From Brevundimonas sp. UBA7635 (GTDB lineage Bacteria; Pseudomonadota; Alphaproteobacteria; Caulobacterales; Caulobacteraceae): a stretch of 12,039 bases of DNA. The notes beneath the pieces are model-generated. The model was not told where the DNA came from and did no database searches. It saw only the letters and a program-made list of their open reading frames with translations. Position 1 is the first letter of the stretch; each line of letters starts with the position of its first letter. The stretch is taken from assembly GCA_002483865.1 (NCBI GenBank), contig DLIT01000080.1, positions 13,115-25,153 of the forward strand, given 5' to 3'. The translations under genes were made by a program, and so were the position numbers. This document shows positions 7,374 to 12,039 of this stretch, in pieces.

Positions 7374-7392
7374 CCGCCACCCCCTTGTTCGA

Positions 7393-7881
7393 TCAGAGTT
7401 GGGCCAGCAGATGTTCGGCCGAGGACACGCGGAACTCACCACCCTGTTCGATATTGAGCTGGCTGACCACACCGTCCTTGACCAGCATGGAGTAGCGCTG
7501 CGAACGCTCGCCCATGCCAAAGCCCGAAGCGTTCAGCGTCAGCCCAACCTGGCGGGTGAAGTCGCCGTTGCCATCAGCCAGCATCACGATGTCATCGGTG
7601 CCGTTCAGGTTGTTGTCCCTGGCCCAGGCCCCCATGACGAAGGCGTCGTTGACCGAGACGCAGGCCACCGTGTCGATGCCCTTCTCGGCCAGCGCACCCT
7701 TGTTGTCGATGAAGCCCGGCAGGTGGCGAGCCGAGCAGGTCGGGGTAAAGGCACCCGGCACGGCAAACAGGGCGACGGTCTTGCCACCAAACAGTTCAGC
7801 TGTCGAAATGGGGCGCGGACCCTCGGGGGTGGACAGGGTGAGGGTCGCGTCCGGGATGCGGTCGCCAATCTGGATGGTCAT
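7393..7881 (-). CDS. Peroxiredoxin, Prx5 / plant type II-like
   Basis: This 162-residue cytoplasmic thiol peroxidase reduces hydrogen peroxide and organic hydroperoxides. The active-site motif PGAFTPTC (42-49) holds the peroxidatic C49, followed by HLPGF; a conserved Arg lies in GERSQRYSM (R126 or R129). The second cysteine, C74 in ACVSVNDAFVM, is 25 residues after C49, the same spacing as the 51/76 pair of plant type II peroxiredoxins. Those use glutaredoxin or thioredoxin as reductant, so a glutathione-linked reductant is a reasonable inference. The ATG at 7881 has GGAG with a 7-base spacer (complement of 7889-7892); longer in-frame starts would add a tail absent from the family. It converges with the kinase and diverges from yqgE/algH across 135 bases. 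Confidence 0.93.
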   Translation of the reverse strand: MTIQIGDRIPDATLTLSTPEGPRPISTAELFGGKTVALFAVPGAFTPTCSARHLPGFIDNKGALAEKGIDTVACVSVNDAFVMGAWARDNNLNGTDDIVMLADGNGDFTRQVGLTLNASGFGMGERSQRYSMLVKDGVVSQLNIEQGGEFRVSSAEHLLAQL

Positions 7882-7919
7882 AGTCAAACTCCGGTCCTTG
7901 GCCAGGGACATCCGGGCCA

Positions 7920-7933
7920 TGTTCAGCCGAACA
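7920..7933. promoter_or_regulatory. Operator-like palindrome upstream of the peroxiredoxin gene
   Basis: TGTTC-AGCC-GAACA has perfect 5-bp arms and covers the predicted -10 to +5 region of the candidate peroxiredoxin promoter, a position where a repressor would act. The layout differs from the alphaproteobacterial LexA box (a GTTC direct repeat). The same 135-base gap also holds a bulged 8-bp stem-loop at 7954-7973 (loop TCG). I see no clear promoter or SD for the divergent yqgE/algH gene. Confidence 0.3.
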
Positions 7934-7959
7934 CTAGAGGGGTCGCATTGTCGCGCCAA
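7931..7959 (-). promoter_or_regulatory. Candidate promoter of the peroxiredoxin gene
   Basis: On the minus strand TTGGCG (complement of 7954-7959) and TAGTGT (complement of 7931-7936) are 17 bases apart, matching four and three of six consensus positions. Transcription would start near 7924, giving a leader of about 43 bases that contains the GGAG site. A weak match found by eye. Confidence 0.3.
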
Positions 7960-8016
7960 GCGTCGCGCTGGCGGACACCGCTTGCGATTTCCGGCATCAA
8001 TACCCACAGATAGACG

Positions 8017-8586
8017 ATGATCGCTTTTTCCTCTCTGACCGGACGACTTCTCGTGGCCATGCCGGGCATAGATGACGACCGCTTCCGCCACGCCGTGATT
8101 CTGGTCTGCGCCCACGACGACACCCACGCCATGGGTCTGAGACTGGACCAACCGGTGCCCGGTGTCAGCCTGTCCGAAATTCTTGAGAAGCTCGACGCGC
8201 CGACTACCGAGGCTGATGGCGCGCGCGCTGTCCTGCTGGGCGGGCCGGTAGAGCGCGAACGCGGCTTTGTGCTTCATACGGATGACTGGGGCCTGGAAGA
8301 CACGACCCTGGCCATCAGCCAAGGCCTGGCCATGACGGCGACCCGCGATGCCCTGATGGCCATGTCCGACCCCACCGAGGGTCCGCGCCGCTCGACGCTG
8401 ATGCTGGGCTATGCCGGCTGGGACGAGGGCCAGTTGGAAGAAGAGCTGACGGAGAACATCTGGCTGACAGCCGACCCTACGGCCGATCTGATCTTCGACG
8501 ATGCCTATGACACCAAGTGGAGCCGGGCGCTGGCCGGTCTGGGCGTGGATGCGTCCAAGCTATCAGCGCACAGCGGCCGGGCCTGA
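8017..8586 (+). CDS. yqgE: YqgE/AlgH family protein (UPF0301)
   Basis: A 189-residue protein of the YqgE/AlgH family, nearly the length of E. coli YqgE (187). Family marks are the start SLTGRLLVAMPG (residues 6-17), RFRHAVILVCAH with MGLRLDQP downstream, LLGGPVERERGFVLH (73-87), and MLGYAGWDEGQLEEEL (about 128-143) leading to NIWL. The family's molecular role is unsettled; alginate control in Pseudomonas gave it its name. It has no membrane segment, so it is probably cytoplasmic. The ATG at 8017 fits the family's N terminus, though no good SD precedes it. It diverges from the peroxiredoxin gene and converges on the pdeA-like gene, with 18 bases between stops. Confidence 0.93.
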   Translation: MIAFSSLTGRLLVAMPGIDDDRFRHAVILVCAHDDTHAMGLRLDQPVPGVSLSEILEKLDAPTTEADGARAVLLGGPVERERGFVLHTDDWGLEDTTLAISQGLAMTATRDALMAMSDPTEGPRRSTLMLGYAGWDEGQLEEELTENIWLTADPTADLIFDDAYDTKWSRALAGLGVDASKLSAHSGRA

Positions 8587-8610
8587 CGCCCGGGCCCATC
8601 GCCGTCAGGC
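8581..8610. terminator. Inverted repeat built from the two convergent stop codons
   Basis: GCCTGACG (8581-8588) and CGTCAGGC (8603-8610) form a perfect 8-bp stem around a 14-base loop that itself contains CCCGGG. Both convergent genes end GCC-TGA-CG, so each arm contains a stop codon. It could act as a bidirectional terminator or mRNA-end stabiliser, although there is no T-run after either arm. Confidence 0.5.
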
Positions 8611-10272
8611 TGAACGGGCCTTGATCGGGGCAGAGCCATCGGCCAGGGACTCGTTCAGATAGACCTCGGCCTCCTGGGCTGGCAGAGCTGGCGCATAGCC
8701 GAAGCCCTGACCGTAATGGCAGCTGGCGTCCAGCAGAAGCGTGGCCAGCTCCGCATTCTCGACCCCTTCGGCGACCACCTCCAGCGACAGGTCGCGGCCC
8801 AGGTTGACCACGGACTTGACGATCTTGGCCGAGCCTTCGTCCTTGTTCATCGTCAGGACAAAATAGCGGTCGATCTTCAGCGTATCGAACGGCAGGCGCG
8901 CCAGATAGGACAAGGATGAGAATCCGGTGCCAAAATCATCGAGCGCCAGGCTGGCCCCCGCTTCGCGCAGCTCTGTCAGGACCTTGGCCGCCAGGGCCGT
9001 GTCCCGCATGATGTCGCCTTCGGTCACTTCCAGCTTCAGGGCACCGCGCGGCAGGCCCGACTGGTTGATGATGCGCGCCACGTCCTCGACCAGGTTGGGG
9101 CGCTCGATCTCGCCTACCGAAAGGTTGACGCTGCAGAACAGGTTCCCGGCGCGCGGGTGCCGCTGCAGCCATTCAGACAGCTGATTGGCTGCCTGGGTCA
9201 TCATCAGCAGCCCCACCTCGTTCATGAGCCCGATCTCGTTTGCCAGGGCCAGAAACTCATCGGGTGGCACCAGGCCACGCTGCGGATGGCGCCACCGCAC
9301 CAGGGCCTCGAACCCGGCCACGGCGCGGGTCTTCAGGTTGACGATCGGCTGGTAGAAAGGCTCGATCTCGCCGCGGGCAAAGGCGTTGCGCAGATCCGAT
9401 TCCAGCGCAAGTCGTGACAGGGAATCCGATTCCAGCGCCCGGCCGTAGGCCGCCGCGCCGCCGCGTCCGGCCTGCTTGGCCTGCTCTACGGCCAGTTCGA
9501 CACGACGCAGAAGTTCAGAGGCATCAGGCGCGTCAGCCCCCCCCTCCGCGGTGACCGCTCCGATGGAGACCGTGGGATAGATATCGAAGCCGGCGATCCG
9601 CATCGGCTGTTCCAGCGCCTGACGGGCGCGAAGGCTGGCGCTGCCGGTGGTGACGGGCACCAGGACGGCAAACTCGTCCTCACCGATACGCGCGGGCAGG
9701 CAGGCCGGCGCGAAAGCCCCCGACAGGCGCGAGCTGAGCGTGGACAGGACCAGATCGGTGCGCTCCGGCCCAAGCGCCTCGTTCAGGCGACGCAGACGAT
9801 CCACGTCAGCCGCCACCAGCTCATATTCACCCGGATGGGACAGGGCTTCCGAAACACGGACCAGAAAGGTGCGGCGATCAAGCAGGCCAGTCAGGGCGTC
9901 CCGGTCCCCCCCCGCAAACTTCGCTTCCAGGGCCACTACTCCCGCCGCGCGCAGACCATCTTCCAGCCAGACCCCGCGCCACAAGCAGGTTTCAAAACCG
10001 CGCATCCGCAAACGCACGGCAATCTCGGTGCCCTCGGCCTGGGGACGCAGCAGGGATTCAGCCAACCCCCGGTCCTGGGGCAGGGTCAGGGCGTTGAAGG
10101 CGGCACCGGAACATTCAGGGGCCAGCGGGCCAAGGCCCAGGGATCGGGTGGCACCCGTAAAGCGGATCTGGTCCTCGCCGGGGGTCCATATCCACAAGGC
10201 GGCGTCAGCCGCCGCCAAGGCTTCGATCGCCGTGGTGGGATCCCACGCCAGAGTTCTTGACCTTGTGCTCAA
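8605..10272 (-). CDS. pdeA: PAS-GGDEF(GEDEF)-EAL c-di-GMP phosphodiesterase, PdeA-like
   Basis: The 555-residue protein probably hydrolyses cyclic di-GMP to pGpG. Domains in order: a PAS-like region (about 15-115), a degenerate GGDEF domain (about 120-280) beginning DALTGLLDRR and carrying GEDEF at 197-201 with no RxxD inhibitory site before it, and an EAL domain (about 286-545). EAL residues expected for metal binding and catalysis are present: E322 in EAL, N383, E415, D445-D446 in DDFGTG, K466, E502 and Q522. The layout, length and GEDEF variant match Caulobacter PdeA, in which the altered GGDEF domain binds GTP and activates the EAL domain, and which is degraded by ClpXP with CpdR. There is no membrane segment. 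The start appears to be TTG at 10272, overlapping the acetyltransferase stop (TTGA) with GGGA six bases upstream; no ATG or GTG alternative precedes the PAS domain. Function is confident; orthology to PdeA is inferred. Confidence 0.92.
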   Translation of the reverse strand: MSTRSRTLAWDPTTAIEALAAADAALWIWTPGEDQIRFTGATRSLGLGPLAPECSGAAFNALTLPQDRGLAESLLRPQAEGTEIAVRLRMRGFETCLWRGVWLEDGLRAAGVVALEAKFAGGDRDALTGLLDRRTFLVRVSEALSHPGEYELVAADVDRLRRLNEALGPERTDLVLSTLSSRLSGAFAPACLPARIGEDEFAVLVPVTTGSASLRARQALEQPMRIAGFDIYPTVSIGAVTAEGGADAPDASELLRRVELAVEQAKQAGRGGAAAYGRALESDSLSRLALESDLRNAFARGEIEPFYQPIVNLKTRAVAGFEALVRWRHPQRGLVPPDEFLALANEIGLMNEVGLLMMTQAANQLSEWLQRHPRAGNLFCSVNLSVGEIERPNLVEDVARIINQSGLPRGALKLEVTEGDIMRDTALAAKVLTELREAGASLALDDFGTGFSSLSYLARLPFDTLKIDRYFVLTMNKDEGSAKIVKSVVNLGRDLSLEVVAEGVENAELATLLLDASCHYGQGFGYAPALPAQEAEVYLNESLADGSAPIKARSA

Positions 10273-10892
10273 TGCGCTTCCCGTTTCGAGCTTAAGAACG
10301 CTGGCGAGGTGGAAATGTATTCGTCGGACAGAATTCCAAACAATAGATGATCTGCCCAGCTGCCGTTAATTTTCAAATAAGCCCGGGCCAGTCCTTCCTC
10401 GCGGAAGCCTACTTTTTGAAGAACGCGGCGCGAGGCCTTGTTGGTTGGGACGCAGGCAGCCTCGACGCGATGGAGTTGCAGGGTGCTGAAAGCGAAATCC
10501 AGAACCAGGCGAACCCCGGTCGTGCCTACACCCTGGCCCGCAAAAGGCTGGCCAATCCAGTAGCCCATGGTCGCCGTTTCTGCCACGCCGCGGCGAATGT
10601 TGGACAGGGTAATGGCTCCCATCAGTCGCTCGCCTTCCAACTGATAGACGAACAGGGGCCAGGCGGTGCCCAGCTCCATTTCGCGACTATAGATGCTGAG
10701 GCGCCGCCGAAAGGCGGATCGGGTCAGATCGTCCTCCGACCAGGCGGGTTCCCAGGGCTGCAGATAGTCACGCGACAGCTCACGCAACTCGGCCCATTCG
10801 GCATAGTCAGCTGGACGCGGGGGGCGCAGGAGCAGGCCCTGACCGTGCAGCACCGGACCATTCGCCTCTGCCATCCAGTCGAACAGGGCCAT
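10269..10892 (-). CDS. GNAT-family N-acetyltransferase, RimJ/RimL type
   Basis: The 207-residue protein transfers acetyl from acetyl-CoA to an amino group, typically a protein N terminus in the RimJ/RimL (Acetyltransf_3) branch. It shows LLLRPPRPADY near the start (20-30), the strand ERLMGAITLSNI (88-99), GYWIGQPFAGQGVGT (110-124) with the acetyl-CoA pyrophosphate loop, and the C-terminal signature PTNKASRRVLQKVGFREEG (149-167). I chose the ATG at 10892, which has GTAGG seven bases upstream; a TTG at 10898 would add only two residues. It lies 25 bases after the M16 peptidase stop and overlaps the pdeA-like start by four bases, so it is probably the middle gene of an operon. The substrate cannot be read from the sequence. 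Confidence 0.9.
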   Translation of the reverse strand: MALFDWMAEANGPVLHGQGLLLRPPRPADYAEWAELRELSRDYLQPWEPAWSEDDLTRSAFRRRLSIYSREMELGTAWPLFVYQLEGERLMGAITLSNIRRGVAETATMGYWIGQPFAGQGVGTTGVRLVLDFAFSTLQLHRVEAACVPTNKASRRVLQKVGFREEGLARAYLKINGSWADHLLFGILSDEYISTSPAFLSSKREAH

Positions 10893-10917
10893 CAACAAGC
10901 CTACTTAATGTGAGGAA

Positions 10918-12039
10918 TCACGACACCACTCGTTGTCTAGTGTCCTGAAGCCTTATGGTGAAGCCTCTGCCAGCGGGGGCCGCCGCTTTCGGTCCTAGGA
11001 CAGCGGTGGAAGCGCGCCCGGCGGTAACAAGTTCCTGTCCGATCTGGCGCAGGTCCTCGACGGTCTGGGCCATGATCCGCTCGGCCATCAAGTCGGACGA
11101 CACCGGGGCTCCAAAGATCAGGGTCTGGGAAGCTTGGCGGCTGGCCCGGCTGGCGGGACCTTCATCCGCCATCCACAGGCTGGCGTTCAGGACCGCACGG
11201 GCACGCGACAGTTCGGCTTCTGTGGGGCCGTGGTCGGCCAGGTTCAGTACCTGCTCGGCGCAGACCTCGGCCAGTTCGACCGCCCGGTCCGCTGCCGCCC
11301 CGGCATAGATCCCCAACAGGCCCGCGTCCTCATAGGCCTCATGATAGGCGTCGATGGCATAGGCCAGGCCCCGCTCCTCACGGGCACTCTGGAACAGCCG
11401 TGACGCCATGCCGCCGCCAAGGATTTCTGTAAATAACCGCAAAGCAGGCAGGCGCGGATCCAGGGCACCGGGGGCGGGAAGCTGGAAAACGAGATTGGCC
11501 TGTTCAATCCGGCGTGTGAGGGTCGCTGCTCCGCCAACGAAACGGGCGGAGACCATTTCCGGTAGCGGCGTCGCGGTCTCATGACCAAACCAGGCCTCGG
11601 CCAGACGCAACAGTTCCCCCTCGTCCACCGCCCCCGATACAGAAATGACCATGCGATCGGGCGAATAGAGACGGGCACGCCATCCAGCCATCGAGGTTCG
11701 ATCAGCCGATTTCAGGCTCTGGATCGAACCGAGAATGGGACGCCCTAACGACTGGCCTTCAAAGGCGCGGGTCTGGGCCATTTCAAACACGTGGTCGTCG
11801 GGGGTATCGAAAGCCTCGGCGATCTCCTGGGCGACGACGTCCTTTTCCCGCTCGATCTCGACTGGGTCCAGTCGGGGCCGGAACACCAGATCAGACACCA
11901 CCTGCATAGCCAGAGGTAGCGAACCGCTCATGGCCCGAATGTCAAAGCTGGTCCGCTCATAGCCGGTGGCGGCATTGATCGAGCCGCCTTCGGCCTCGAT
12001 CCGTTCGACGATTTCGCGCGCGCCCATGTCGCCTGCGCC
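10918..12039 (-). CDS. M16 family zinc peptidase (processing peptidase-like), N terminus outside the window
   Basis: This is the C-terminal 373 residues of a pitrilysin/mitochondrial processing peptidase-like protein; the frame stays open to the window edge, and the HxxEH zinc motif must lie just upstream. Counting from the internal Met at 12027, visible features are AREIVERIEAEGG (3-15), which normally follows HxxEH closely, the third zinc ligand E68 in VVAQEI, SPDRMVISVSG (122-132), and the inactive second domain with GGGMASRLFQSAREERGLAY (204-223), the loop that closes over substrate. About 50-60 N-terminal residues are missing. It is the first visible gene of the run leading to the acetyltransferase and the pdeA-like gene. 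From memory such genes often follow thrC in alphaproteobacteria, which would lie outside the window. Confidence 0.92.
   Translation of the reverse strand, partial: GAGDMGAREIVERIEAEGGSINAATGYERTSFDIRAMSGSLPLAMQVVSDLVFRPRLDPVEIEREKDVVAQEIAEAFDTPDDHVFEMAQTRAFEGQSLGRPILGSIQSLKSADRTSMAGWRARLYSPDRMVISVSGAVDEGELLRLAEAWFGHETATPLPEMVSARFVGGAATLTRRIEQANLVFQLPAPGALDPRLPALRLFTEILGGGMASRLFQSAREERGLAYAIDAYHEAYEDAGLLGIYAGAAADRAVELAEVCAEQVLNLADHGPTEAELSRARAVLNASLWMADEGPASRASRQASQTLIFGAPVSSDLMAERIMAQTVEDLRQIGQELVTAGRASTAVLGPKAAAPAGRGFTIRLQDTRQRVVS

Noticed and set aside
7882..8322. N-terminal extension of the peroxiredoxin frame up to 8322
   Set aside because: It runs opposite yqgE, adds 147 residues foreign to the family, and the ATG at 7881 has a strong GGAG site.
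9647..10369. A 240-codon open frame on the + strand opposite the pdeA-like gene
   Set aside because: It is Arg/Ser-rich low-complexity shadow sequence opposite a clearly conserved PAS-GGDEF-EAL gene; no domain or start signal supports it.
10679..10692. TTCGCGACTATAG resembling the divergent promoter palindrome at 2720-2733
   Set aside because: It lies inside the acetyltransferase coding sequence and is not palindromic there (followed by ATG, not TC); probably chance.
10347..10913. Long open frame on the + strand opposite the acetyltransferase
   Set aside because: The minus frame has intact GNAT motifs; the plus frame has none.
1..12039. Search for defence, mobile or CRISPR features
   Set aside because: No transposase, integrase, toxin-antitoxin pair, repeat array or tRNA was recognised; gene order and composition look like uniform core chromosome.

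Overview
The window is GC-rich, tightly packed chromosomal DNA of an alphaproteobacterium, most likely of the Caulobacter/Brevundimonas/Phenylobacterium group (Caulobacterales). The best pointer is a PAS-GGDEF-EAL protein with the altered GEDEF signature known from Caulobacter PdeA. The plant-type GshA tail, hybrid histidine kinases without an Hpt domain, few Shine-Dalgarno (SD) sites on some genes and very short intergenic gaps agree with this. No RNA genes, insertion sequences, CRISPR arrays, prophage parts or attachment sites were seen, and every gap between genes is shorter than 300 bases.

Layout. (1) 1-320: 3' end of gshA, glutamate-cysteine ligase (+). (2) 386-1999: soluble PAS hybrid histidine kinase (+), whose 3' end overlaps by 29 bases the convergent gloB (-, 1971-2693). 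(3) A 47-base divergent control region with a perfect palindromic -10-like box separates gloB from a four-gene run (+): methyltransferase, SixA-like phosphohistidine phosphatase, DUF952 protein and pyrD. The last three are joined by 4-base stop/start overlaps. (4) 5510-7345: a second, membrane-bound hybrid histidine kinase (+). (5) 7393-7881: type II/Prx5-like peroxiredoxin (-), divergent from yqgE/algH (+, 8017-8586). (6) 8605-12039 (-): an M16 peptidase (start outside the window), a RimJ/RimL-type acetyltransferase and a pdeA-like phosphodiesterase, in that transcription order, close enough to be one operon. The pdeA-like gene appears to start with TTG, overlapping the acetyltransferase stop.

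How the genes relate. Three products belong to glutathione-linked stress metabolism: GshA makes the precursor, GloB releases glutathione from S-lactoylglutathione, and the peroxiredoxin is of a type often reduced through glutathione/glutaredoxin. Four are signalling proteins: two hybrid kinases, a phosphohistidine phosphatase and the c-di-GMP phosphodiesterase. In Caulobacter, PdeA is controlled by CpdR/ClpXP, which is fed by a hybrid kinase and the separate phosphotransferase ChpT. Whether the two kinases here feed such a pathway is conjecture. Most of the window is ordinary core genome, and I see no convincing new defence or mobile system. The points most worth following are the pdeA-like gene, the symmetric divergent promoter with a possibly leaderless methyltransferase mRNA, the stop-codon hairpin between yqgE and pdeA, and the compact SixA-DUF952-pyrD unit.
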